A stretch of DNA of 64,000 nucleotides from Achromobacter insuavis (GTDB taxonomy: Bacteria; Pseudomonadota; Gammaproteobacteria; Burkholderiales; Burkholderiaceae_B), in the NCBI RefSeq assembly GCF_902859645.1, contig NZ_CADIJR010000011.1, forward strand, positions 1 through 64,000. The letters are read 5' to 3'. Shown in pieces: positions 9,349 through 16,831 of this stretch. How positions within the stretch are numbered: position 1 is the stretch's first letter; every line of letters begins with the position of its first letter. The notes beneath the pieces are model-generated. The model made no database searches. It had not been told where the DNA came from and saw only the letters and a list, made by a program, of their open reading frames with translations. Made by a program: the position numbers and the translations under genes.

Positions 9349-9771
9349 TCATTCCTGCGCGCGCCACGACTTGCGCCGCCGCGCCCGCGGCTTGGGGACC
9401 ACGCCGATGCGCGGGTCGCGCGCCAACGCCAGCTCCACCAGCCGGGCCGCGACGCTTTCGAAAGCCTCGTCGGTCTGCGGCAGATACAGCCACTTGCCCA
9501 GCACCGGATGCGGCAGCAGGCTTGGCAGCTCGGCCAGCAGCGCCGCATGGCGGTCCTGCGAGGAACACACCAGCACGCCGCTGAAGGGTTCCTCGCGGTC
9601 GGCCACCACCAGGTACAAGGCGCCGTCCAGGTAGGCGGCGTCGCAGCCGAACATCTTGCGGTGCAGGTAGCCGGCATCGCGCTCGATGGGGTCGAGGATC
9701 CACAGCAGCGAATTGACGCGGGCGGCGCGGCGCCGGGCGGGGGGCTGGAACGGGTCGGGGCTGCGGGACAT
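9349..9771 (-). CDS. Hypothetical protein, possibly TfoX-N-like
   Basis: A 140-residue soluble protein. The start is set at ATG 9771 (MSRSPDPFQ); the frame stays open upstream to 9939, but that part crosses the neighbouring promoter region. The core RKMFGCDAAYLDGALYLVV resembles the first part of TfoX N-terminal domains (a KMFG motif followed by a strand with DG), but the match is weak. The tail is basic (PKPRARRRKSW). It is divergent from the solute-receptor operon starting at 9938. Function unknown. Confidence 0.7.
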   Translation of the reverse strand: MSRSPDPFQPPARRRAARVNSLLWILDPIERDAGYLHRKMFGCDAAYLDGALYLVVADREEPFSGVLVCSSQDRHAALLAELPSLLPHPVLGKWLYLPQTDEAFESVAARLVELALARDPRIGVVPKPRARRRKSWRAQE

Positions 9772-9848
9772 GGCGAAGGCGTGATGCGTGAACACAGGGG
9801 CTGGGTCAGACGATAGCCGATCCTCGGGACGGCCGCCCCGCGTCCGCA

Positions 9849-9875
9849 CAAAGCAGATATGCGATCCCGCGCATA
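9849..9875. promoter_or_regulatory. Candidate LysR-type operator upstream of Bug operon
   Basis: On the minus strand, 9863-9849 reads CGCATATCTGCTTTG. This closely matches the CGCATAACAGCTTTG found upstream of the CoA-transferase gene at 22529. On the plus strand the site forms an inverted repeat, TATGCG-N6-CGCATA (9858-9875). It lies 62-89 bases before the receptor start. It may be bound by the LysR protein encoded at 14790-15752; this is inference from the shared motif. Confidence 0.4.
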
Positions 9876-9937
9876 GCGCCGCCGCCGGCCCGCGCCTACC
9901 ATGCTGCAAACACAAAAACCCCCAGGGTGGAGACAGC

Positions 9938-10918
9938 ATGAGAATGGCAAGTGCGCTGACCGCGGTCAGCCTGTGGCTCGGTGCGGGCCTGATATCGGCG
10001 GCCGTGGCGGCCGGGGCCTATCCCGACCGGCCGGTCAAACTGATCGTGCCGTTCCCGGCCGGCGGGGCCACCGACCTGATGGCGCGCTCGCTGGCGCAGG
10101 GCCTGGGCGAAAAGCTCGGCCAGACCGTCGTGGTGGAGAACCGCGGCGGGGCCGGCGGCGCGATTGGCGCCGAGGCCGTGGCCACCGCCGCGCCCGACGG
10201 CTACACGCTGCTGTACTCGACCATGGGCGTGCTGACCATCAACCCGTCGCTGTACCCCAAGCTGCGCTACGACCCGCAGCGCAGCTTCGCGCCGGTGTCG
10301 CTGACCAACCTGACTTCCAATCTGCTGGTGGTCAACCCCGCGCTGAAGGTCGATTCGGTGGCCGCGCTGGCCGAACTGGCGCGGCAGCGGCCGGGCGAGC
10401 TGACCTTCAGCTCCTCGGGCAACGGCACCACCAGCCACCTGGCGGGCGAGATGTTCAAGACGGCGGCGCATGCCGACATCCGCCACATTCCCTACAAGGG
10501 CACCTCGGGCGCCATCAACGACTTCCTGGCCGGCCGCATCTCGATGATGATCGACACCTCGTCCAACTTCATCGAGCAGGTCAGGCAGGGCAAGGTGCGG
10601 GCGCTGGCCGTGACCAGCCGCCAGCGGCTGGCGGCGCTGCCCGATGTGCCATCGATGTCGGAGACGCCGGGGTTCGAGGACTACGAAGTCAGCCTGTGGT
10701 CCGGCGTGCTGGCGCCGGCGGGCACGCCGCGTGCGATCATCGATCGGCTGAACGCCGATATCGAGGCGGTGATGACCGCGCCGCAGATGGTCGAGCGCAT
10801 GGCCGGCTACGGCATCCAGACCACCCACAGCACGCCCGAAGCCTTCGCCGAACGCATCCGCGTCGATACGGCGAAATGGGCGCGCATCATCGAACAGTCC
10901 GGCGCGCGCGCCGATTGA
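9938..10918 (+). CDS. Bug-family tripartite tricarboxylate transporter substrate-binding protein
   Basis: A 326-residue periplasmic receptor of the TctC/Bug family, binding a small carboxylate or aromatic acid. The start at ATG 9938 has a GGAG sequence about seven bases upstream. A signal peptide (to about residue 26, ending AVAAGA) is followed by the family hallmark YPDRPVKLIVPFPAGG, then VVENRGGAGG, APDGYTLL and the sugar-like loop HIPYKGTSGAINDFLAGR. No TctA or TctB membrane genes are adjacent, as usual for orphan Bug receptors of Bordetella relatives. It is first in an operon of six genes. The ligand is unknown; the downstream lactonase-like and decarboxylase-like genes hint at a dicarboxylate or aromatic ring-cleavage product. 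Confidence 0.93.
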   Translation: MRMASALTAVSLWLGAGLISAAVAAGAYPDRPVKLIVPFPAGGATDLMARSLAQGLGEKLGQTVVVENRGGAGGAIGAEAVATAAPDGYTLLYSTMGVLTINPSLYPKLRYDPQRSFAPVSLTNLTSNLLVVNPALKVDSVAALAELARQRPGELTFSSSGNGTTSHLAGEMFKTAAHADIRHIPYKGTSGAINDFLAGRISMMIDTSSNFIEQVRQGKVRALAVTSRQRLAALPDVPSMSETPGFEDYEVSLWSGVLAPAGTPRAIIDRLNADIEAVMTAPQMVERMAGYGIQTTHSTPEAFAERIRVDTAKWARIIEQSGARAD

Positions 10919-10936
10919 GGCCACGGCCCGGCTCGC

Positions 10937-10957
10937 GGCCCGCCCGGCGGCCGGGCC
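10937..10957 (+). promoter_or_regulatory. Intercistronic GC stem-loop
   Basis: An inverted repeat GGCCCG-N9-CGGGCC lies 19 bases after the stop of the first receptor gene and before the ribosome-binding site of the next. No T-run follows, so it is more likely an mRNA-stabilising or partial-attenuation hairpin than a full terminator. Confidence 0.45.
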
Positions 10958-10973
10958 CCTGGAAGGAAATCCC

Positions 10974-11939
10974 ATGCGATTGATGCTTCGATCCCTGTTG
11001 GCGACGGTGGCCCTGTCCGTCGGCGCCGCGTCCGCGGCGGCGGCCTATCCCGACCGACCCGTCATCCTGGTCAATCCCTATGCCGCCGGCGGCCCCGCCG
11101 ACGTGGTGGCGCGCAGCCTGGCGCGGGCGCTGGAAAAGCGCCTGGGCCAGCCGGTGGTGGTGGAGAACAAGGCCGGCGGCGGCGCCTCCATCGGCACCGG
11201 CTTCGTGGCGCGCGCCAAGCCGGACGGCTACACGCTGCTGCTGGGCACCTCGGCCGGCCATGTGGTCACGCCGCTGATGCAGAAGACCGCGTACGACGGC
11301 GTCAAGGGCTTCGCCTTCTGCTCGGTGGTGGCGGTGCAGCCCATCATGCTGGTGGTCAATCCGTCGCGCGGCATCCGCTCGGTGCCCGAGCTGATCGCCC
11401 GCGCCAAGGCCGAACCCGGCAAGTGGAGCTACGGCTCGGCCGGCGTGGGCGGCGCCACGCACCTGGGCGCCGAGCTGTTCCAGCAGGTCGCCGGGGTGCA
11501 GCTGAACCATATTCCCTATGCCGGCGCCTCGCCCGCCATCAACGACGTGGTCGGCGGCCAGACCGACCTGGCCATGCTGAACCTGTCGGCCAGCCTGCCG
11601 TTCATCCGCCAGGGGCGCTTGCTGGCGCTGGCCTATGCGTCGGACAAGCGTTCGCCGCTGCTGCCGGACGTGCCGACGCTGGCCGAGGCCGGCGTGGCGG
11701 GAGCGGACGCGGCCACCTGGTACAGCCTGGCGGCGCCGGCCGGCACGCCCGCCGACATCGTGCGCACGCTGAGCGACACCGTCCGGGCCGTGAACGACGA
11801 TCCCGACTACCGCCGCGTCATGCGGGAGCAGGCGATAGAGTTGATGGCATTGTCGCCACAGGAAGCGGACGCCTACGTCGCCAAGGACCAGGCCGACATG
11901 CGCCGGCTGCTGGGCGCGCTGGGGCTGCTGGCCAAATGA
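10974..11939 (+). CDS. Bug-family substrate-binding protein (second copy)
   Basis: A 321-residue periplasmic receptor of the same TctC/Bug family as the preceding gene. A signal peptide (to about residue 23, SAAAA) is followed by YPDRPVILVNPYAAGG, VVENKAGGGASIG and HIPYAGASPAINDVVGG. The two tandem receptors differ clearly in sequence, so they probably bind related but different ligands, or are old duplicates. A GGAAGGA ribosome-binding site lies before ATG 10974. It is followed 19 bases later by the flavin reductase-like gene. Confidence 0.93.
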   Translation: MRLMLRSLLATVALSVGAASAAAAYPDRPVILVNPYAAGGPADVVARSLARALEKRLGQPVVVENKAGGGASIGTGFVARAKPDGYTLLLGTSAGHVVTPLMQKTAYDGVKGFAFCSVVAVQPIMLVVNPSRGIRSVPELIARAKAEPGKWSYGSAGVGGATHLGAELFQQVAGVQLNHIPYAGASPAINDVVGGQTDLAMLNLSASLPFIRQGRLLALAYASDKRSPLLPDVPTLAEAGVAGADAATWYSLAAPAGTPADIVRTLSDTVRAVNDDPDYRRVMREQAIELMALSPQEADAYVAKDQADMRRLLGALGLLAK

Positions 11940-11958
11940 GGACGCGAGGAACGCATCC

Positions 11959-12603
11959 ATGAATTTCGATTTCAGCCAACTGAGCACCACCAATGCCTTC
12001 AAGCTGCTCTCCAGCGTGGTGGTGCCGCGCCCCATCGCCTGGGTGGTGAGCCAGTCGGCGCAGGGGCAACGCAACGCCGCGCCGTTCTCGTTCTTCAACG
12101 TGGTCAGCAGCGATCCGCCGATCGTGGCGCTGGGCATCGGCCCGCGCGGCGGGCAGTTGAAGGACACCTCGCGCAACATCCTGGAGACGGGCGAGTTCGT
12201 CATCAACCTGGTGTCGGCCGAACTGGCCGCGCAGATGAACCACACCAGCCTGGACTACGTGGCCGACGTCGATGAGCTGACGCGCGCCGGGCTGGCGACC
12301 GAACCCTCGCTGGTGGTCGCGCCGCCGCGCATCGCGCTCAGCCCGGCGGCGCTGGAATGCCGCGTGTGGCAGGTGCTGGATGCCGCGCCGCAGCGCGTCA
12401 TCGTGCTGGCGCGGGTGGTGGCGCTGTACCTGCGCGACGACGCGCTGCTGGACGCGCAGCGCTTCCATGTGGACACCCCCGCGCTGCGCCTGCTGGGCCG
12501 TATGCACGGCGCCGGCTGGTACGCGCACACCAGCGACCTGTTCCAGATGCGCGCGCCGGACGCCGCCAACGATCCGGCGGTGCGGCCTGCGCAGGGCCAT
12601 TGA
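11959..12603 (+). CDS. Flavin reductase-like (FMN-binding split barrel) protein
   Basis: A 214-residue cytoplasmic protein of the flavin reductase / DIM6-NTAB family. The family pattern is seen in SSVVVPRPIAWVVS (about 18-31), NAAPFSFFNVVSSDPPIVALG (about 39-59) and DTSRNILETGEFVINLV. Members bind FMN and either reduce flavin for a partner monooxygenase or act as flavoproteins on their own. No monooxygenase is encoded nearby, so the partner is not evident. It lies within the rightward operon, 19 bases after the receptor gene. Confidence 0.88.
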   Translation: MNFDFSQLSTTNAFKLLSSVVVPRPIAWVVSQSAQGQRNAAPFSFFNVVSSDPPIVALGIGPRGGQLKDTSRNILETGEFVINLVSAELAAQMNHTSLDYVADVDELTRAGLATEPSLVVAPPRIALSPAALECRVWQVLDAAPQRVIVLARVVALYLRDDALLDAQRFHVDTPALRLLGRMHGAGWYAHTSDLFQMRAPDAANDPAVRPAQGH

Positions 12604-12640
12604 ACCGCATCACGATATCGAATCTCCCGGGAGCCTCTTG

Positions 12641-13255
12641 ATGAAACTGCATTGGTCGCCGCGCTCGCCCTTCGTGCGCAAGGTGATGATCGTCCTGTAC
12701 GAAGCCGGCATTGCCGACCGCGTGACGCTGGTGCGCACGCCGGTCGCCATGGACAAGCCCAACCTCGACCTGGTGGCCGACAATCCGCTGATCAAGCTGC
12801 CGACGCTGGTGCTGGACGACGGCACGCCGGTCTACGACTCGCGCGTCATCTGCGCCTATCTGGACGGCCTGGCCGGCGCCGGCCTGCTGCCGGCGGACCC
12901 GGCCGCGCGCCTGCTGGCCGAGCGCCGCCAGGCGCTGGGCGACGGTTTCCTGGACGCGCTGCTGCTGTACCGGCAGGAACGCAACAAGCCGGTCGAGAAG
13001 CAGACCCAGGCCTGGCTCGACGCCTTCGCGCTGAAGACCGGCGCCGTGCTGGCCGTGCTGGAAGCCGAGGCGCCGGCCCTGCGCGCCAGCCGCTTCGACC
13101 TGGGCCTGATCGCCATCGGTTGCGCGTTGTCGTATCTGGACTATCGTTTCCCGGACCTGGCCTGGCGCGACGGCCATCCGGCGCTGGCCGCCTGGCACCA
13201 GGACTTCAGCGCGCGGCCCTCGGTAGCGCGCAGCCAACCCGACGAAACGCCTTGA
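12641..13255 (+). CDS. Glutathione S-transferase family protein
   Basis: A 204-residue two-domain GST. The start is at ATG 12641, after CCGGGAG. The thioredoxin-like N-terminal domain begins KLHWSPRSPFVRKVMIVLYEAG, has the cis-proline segment LPTLVLDDGTPVYDSRVICAYL, and ends near residue 75. The helical C-terminal domain has the GST N-capping-like region RFDLGLIAIGCALSYLDYRFPDL. It could carry out glutathione-dependent isomerisation or detoxification of an intermediate of the pathway encoded by the operon. The substrate cannot be read. Confidence 0.9.
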   Translation: MKLHWSPRSPFVRKVMIVLYEAGIADRVTLVRTPVAMDKPNLDLVADNPLIKLPTLVLDDGTPVYDSRVICAYLDGLAGAGLLPADPAARLLAERRQALGDGFLDALLLYRQERNKPVEKQTQAWLDAFALKTGAVLAVLEAEAPALRASRFDLGLIAIGCALSYLDYRFPDLAWRDGHPALAAWHQDFSARPSVARSQPDETP

Positions 13256-13265
13256 GCGAAGGACG

Positions 13266-13883
13266 ATGATGAGCCGCATTCCCCTGCCCACGCCCGACAG
13301 CATGAGCGACGACCAGAAGCGCGTCTACGAGCGCATCGTCTCCGGCCCGCGCGGCCGGCTGGTCGGCCCCTTGCGCGCCGCGCTGCACAACCCCGAGCTG
13401 GCCGAGCGCTGGCAGGCGCTGGGCGCCTTGCTGCGCTTTGGCACCAGCCTGCCGCCGCGCGTCAGCGAGCTGGCCATCGTGGTCACCGCGCGCCGGTGGA
13501 ACAGCCAGATCGAATGGCACATCCACGCCCAGGCCGCCCGCGCCGCCGGCATTGCGGACGCGGTGCTGGACGCCATCCAGGCGCGGCGCGAGCCGGCCTT
13601 CGACAACCGCGACGACGAGATCGTCTACGCCTACGCCCGCCAGCTGCAGGAGACCGGCCAGGTCGAGCCCGCCCTGTATGCCGAGGCGGTGCAGCGCTGG
13701 GCCGCCGTCGGCGTGGTCGAGCTGACCGCCGTCATCGGCTACTACACCATGGTGTCGATGACGCTGAACGCGCACGAGATCCCGATGCCGGACGACGCGC
13801 CCGCGCCGCTGGACCTGCCGCAACAGGACGGCCATCCGGCGCTGAGCCGGCTGGCGCCGCTGGCCGGGGAGAGCCAGCCATGA
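13266..13883 (+). CDS. Carboxymuconolactone decarboxylase family protein
   Basis: A 205-residue protein of the CMD/AhpD superfamily. The family signature is seen in LPPRVSELAIVVTARRWNSQIEWHIHAQAARAAGI (about 65-98), where EWHIH matches the conserved E-W-x-x-H of decarboxylases. There is no CxxC pair, so a peroxidase role of AhpD type is unlikely. Start choice is MMSRIPLP; the second Met at 13269 is an alternative. The stop overlaps the start of the amidohydrolase gene by four bases (ATGA), which suggests translational coupling. It probably acts on a lactone or ring-cleavage product together with that enzyme. Confidence 0.88.
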   Translation: MMSRIPLPTPDSMSDDQKRVYERIVSGPRGRLVGPLRAALHNPELAERWQALGALLRFGTSLPPRVSELAIVVTARRWNSQIEWHIHAQAARAAGIADAVLDAIQARREPAFDNRDDEIVYAYARQLQETGQVEPALYAEAVQRWAAVGVVELTAVIGYYTMVSMTLNAHEIPMPDDAPAPLDLPQQDGHPALSRLAPLAGESQP

Positions 13884-14776
13884 CCGCCGCCCGCGCCTAC
13901 GTGCCCGACCGCGTCGAGACGCCGCGCATGCCTGCCGCGCCCGCGCAGCCCCTGCCGCCGCGGGCCTGCGACACGCATTGCCACGTGTTCGGCCCCTACG
14001 ACCGCTTCCCGCTCTGGCACCCGTCGTCCTATGCCGCGCCCGACGCGCCGGCGACGCGCTATCTGCGCATGCTGGACACCCTGGGCGCCGCGCGCGGCGT
14101 GCTGGTGCAGCCGGCGCCCTACGGCACGCACCCCGATGCCTTGCTGGACGCGCTGGCGCAGGGCGGCGACCGCCTACGCGGCATCGCGGTGGCCGACCCG
14201 TCGGTCAGCGACGCGCAACTGCGGGCCCTGTGCGACGGCGGCGTGCGCGGGCTGCGCTTCGTCGAGGCGCGCGACCCCGCCGGCAACCTGTTTCCGGGCA
14301 GCGTGGGGTTCGACCAGGTCGCCGCGCTGGCCCCGCGCATGAAACACCACGGCCTGCACGCGCAGCTGTGGGCGCCGTGCGACACCTATCTGCGCCACCT
14401 GCCGGCGCTGGCGAAGCTGGACCTGCCGCTGGTGATCGACCACCTGGGCAGCCTGGTCCCGGCGCGTGGCGACCAGGATCCGGCGTTCCAGCTGCTGCGC
14501 GGCCTGCTGGCCGATGGCCGCCTGTGGATGAAGCTGACGCTGTGCCGCGTCGGCAGCGCGCCGGACTACGAGAATGCGCGCTTCCTCCACGACGCCTTCG
14601 TTGCCGCCAACCCCGACCAGGTGCTGTGGGGCTCGGACTGGCCGTTCGTGCGCATGGGCGAGTCGGCGCCGTCCGCCGACGCCCTGGTGGCGGTGGCGCA
14701 GCGCTGGCTGGGCGATGACGCCATGCGCCGCAAGGTCTGGGTCGACAACCCGGCGCGGCTCTACGGCTTCGATTGA
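13880..14776 (+). CDS. Amidohydrolase family protein, LigI/PDC-lactonase-like
   Basis: A 298-residue metal-type hydrolase of the amidohydrolase-2 family. The metal-binding start is DTHCHVFGPYDRFP (about 31-44), followed by GVLVQPAPYGT, VIDHLG and the closing motif WGSDWPF. The HxHVFGP start and overall order resemble 2-pyrone-4,6-dicarboxylate lactonase (LigI), which hydrolyses a lactone from aromatic degradation. It is the last gene of the rightward operon and overlaps the decarboxylase gene by four bases. The exact substrate is inference. Confidence 0.87.
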   Translation: MTAARAYVPDRVETPRMPAAPAQPLPPRACDTHCHVFGPYDRFPLWHPSSYAAPDAPATRYLRMLDTLGAARGVLVQPAPYGTHPDALLDALAQGGDRLRGIAVADPSVSDAQLRALCDGGVRGLRFVEARDPAGNLFPGSVGFDQVAALAPRMKHHGLHAQLWAPCDTYLRHLPALAKLDLPLVIDHLGSLVPARGDQDPAFQLLRGLLADGRLWMKLTLCRVGSAPDYENARFLHDAFVAANPDQVLWGSDWPFVRMGESAPSADALVAVAQRWLGDDAMRRKVWVDNPARLYGFD

Positions 14777-14779
14777 AGC

Positions 14780-14801
14780 GCCGGCCCCGTCAGGGGCTGG
14801 C
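14780..14801. terminator. Bidirectional hairpin between convergent genes
   Basis: GCCGGCCCC-GTCA-GGGGCTGGC forms a nine-pair stem (one G-T wobble) with a four-base loop. It lies between the amidohydrolase stop and the LysR stop, and overlaps the latter. There is no T-run, but the position between convergent genes suits a two-way terminator. Confidence 0.6.
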
Positions 14802-15752
14802 GTGCCACACGCCTTCGCCGCCGATCTCGCGCACCAGGCTCTGGATCTGCGCGGCCACTTCGGTGACGGTGCGGCCCGGCCCCTTGGCGCGGGCGAACGC
14901 CATCGAGATGATGCGGCCCATGGCCGGATCGCGCAGCGCGGCGATGCCCAGGCGGCCTTCCTGCACCTCCTGCCAGACCGCGTGCAGCGGCAGCACCGTG
15001 TACATGTGTTCGTGCTCGACGATGGACTTCATCAGTGGCAGCGAATCGGCCTCGATCAGCGGCGCGATGCTGATCTTGCGCGCCCGCGCCAGCCCGTCCA
15101 GCGCATTGCGCAGGCCGTTGGGCGCGCCGGGCAGGATGAAGGGCAGGCCGTCCAGCTGTTCGAACGCGACCTCGCCGCCGCGCGTCAGCGGGTCGCCCGC
15201 CGCGCCCACCAGGTACGAATCGACCGAGGCCAGCGCCTGTTCGCCCGGCGGGCACTTGTCGCCGTAGCGGTACAGGATGGCGATGTCGACGCGGCTGTCG
15301 GTCAGCCATTCCTCGATCTGGCCGCTGGAGCCTTCCAGGATCTTCAGGTGCACCTTGGGAAATTGCTTGCGCAGCCGCGAGAACAGCCGCCGGATCAGCG
15401 GATGCGCGGTGGACGGCAGCAGCCCCAGCGTGACCTCGCCGGCCGGCTCGCGCGCCTCGCCGTTCAGTTCCAGTTCCAGCCGCTCGGCGTCGCCCAGCAG
15501 CGTGCGCACCAGCGGAAACAGGCGCTCGCCCACTTCCGACAGGTGCACGCCGCGGCCGGTGCGGTTGAACAGCCGCGCGTTGCACTCGCGTTCCAGCGCG
15601 TTGATGCGGCGGCTCAGCACCGACTGGTCCTGGTCCAGGTAGAGGGCGGCGCGCGAGATGCTGCCCAGTTCCGCGATCGCCAGGAAGGCCCGCCACTTGT
15701 GCAGGTCGGCGGTGACGTCCAGGCTCAGGCCCGTGGCTTTGGCAGGCGGCAT
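14790..15752 (-). CDS. LysR-type transcriptional regulator
   Basis: A 320-residue LysR protein. The N-terminal winged helix is at about 17-75 (FLAIAELGSISRAALYLDQDQSVLSRRINALE), followed by an inducer-binding domain with GEVTLGLLPSTAHPLIRRLF. I chose ATG 15752 (MPPAKATGL); ATG 15797 gives 15 more residues and is possible. It is the last gene of the leftward operon, 63 bases after the Bug receptor gene. It probably regulates the two facing catabolic operons, perhaps through the shared CGCATA motif seen at three promoters. Confidence 0.9.
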   Translation of the reverse strand: MPPAKATGLSLDVTADLHKWRAFLAIAELGSISRAALYLDQDQSVLSRRINALERECNARLFNRTGRGVHLSEVGERLFPLVRTLLGDAERLELELNGEAREPAGEVTLGLLPSTAHPLIRRLFSRLRKQFPKVHLKILEGSSGQIEEWLTDSRVDIAILYRYGDKCPPGEQALASVDSYLVGAAGDPLTRGGEVAFEQLDGLPFILPGAPNGLRNALDGLARARKISIAPLIEADSLPLMKSIVEHEHMYTVLPLHAVWQEVQEGRLGIAALRDPAMGRIISMAFARAKGPGRTVTEVAAQIQSLVREIGGEGVWHASP

Positions 15753-15815
15753 GATCGATAAGGCGGCAACGAAAGAGACGGCATAAGGGTACGGCAAAAG
15801 CGGGCCGGCATGGGA

Positions 15816-16787
15816 CTATTCCAGCCCCAGCTTGCCGCGCCGGATCACCTCGCCCCATTTCTTCGACTCGGCCTGCATCAGCGCCTGGTAGGCCTCGGGC
15901 GTGGTGGCCGTGGGGATGGCGCCCTGGTCGATCATCTTCTGCCGCAGGGCCGGCTCGGCCAGGGTCTGGGCGATGGCCTGCGACATCTTCTGCACGATCT
16001 CCGGCGGCGTCCCGGTCGGGGCGATGATGCCGTAGTTCGATTCCACGATCACACCGGGAAAACCCGCTTCCTGGGTGGTCGGCACGTCCGGCAGGCCCTC
16101 GAAGCGCGTCGGGCTGGCCACCGCCAGCGTGCGCAGCTTGCCGGCCTTGATGAAGCCCAGCACCGCCGAGGCGTCGCCCGGGAACATCTGCACCTCGTTG
16201 GACAGCATCGCCGTGACCGCGGGCGAGGCGCCCTTGTACGGCACGTGCATGATGTCGATGCCGGTCTGCTGCTTGAGCAGCTCGCCGCCCAGGTGCGGCG
16301 TGGTGACGTTGCCGGCCGAGCCATAGTTGTACTTGCCGGGCTGGCGCTTGGCGCTGGCGACGAAGTCGGCCAGCGTGGCGTCGGGCAGGGACGGGTTGAC
16401 CACCAGCACCAGCGGAATGCGCGCCACCAGCGACACGTACTGGATCTTGGACACGTCGTACGGCACCTTCATGACGTGCGGCAGGCCGGTGATGGCGCCG
16501 GGCACGCCGAAGCCGAAGGTGTTGCCGTCGGGCGTGGCGCGCACCGTGGCGTCCACGCCGATGGTGCCGCTGGCGCCGGCCTTGTTCTCGATCACGATGG
16601 TCTGGCCCAGCCGCTGGCCCAGCGCCGGCGCCAGCAGTCGCGCCAGGTTGTCGACCGAGCCGCCGGGCGGGTAGGGCACGATCAGCCGGATCGGCTGGCT
16701 CGGCCAGGGCGCGGCGGCGTGGCCCGGGGCGGCAAAGGCGGCGCCCAGCAGCAGGGCGGCCGCCGTCAGTGCGGTAGCGTGTTTCAT
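15816..16787 (-). CDS. Bug-family substrate-binding protein (third copy)
   Basis: A 323-residue periplasmic receptor. The signal peptide ends near residue 24 (APGHAA), then WPSQPIRLIVPYPPGGSVDNLARL, IVIENKAGASGTIG, HVPYKGASPAVTAML and TPPEIVQKMSQ follow the TctC/Bug family. The start ATG 16787 follows AGGAGAGAG. It lies between the acyl-CoA dehydrogenase gene and the LysR gene, so it is presumably the receptor for the acid that this operon activates to a CoA thioester and oxidises. Confidence 0.93.
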   Translation of the reverse strand: MKHATALTAAALLLGAAFAAPGHAAAPWPSQPIRLIVPYPPGGSVDNLARLLAPALGQRLGQTIVIENKAGASGTIGVDATVRATPDGNTFGFGVPGAITGLPHVMKVPYDVSKIQYVSLVARIPLVLVVNPSLPDATLADFVASAKRQPGKYNYGSAGNVTTPHLGGELLKQQTGIDIMHVPYKGASPAVTAMLSNEVQMFPGDASAVLGFIKAGKLRTLAVASPTRFEGLPDVPTTQEAGFPGVIVESNYGIIAPTGTPPEIVQKMSQAIAQTLAEPALRQKMIDQGAIPTATTPEAYQALMQAESKKWGEVIRRGKLGLE

Positions 16788-16831
16788 CTGTCTCTCTCCT
16801 GTGGCGCCGGCTCGCGGCCGGCGCGTCGTTG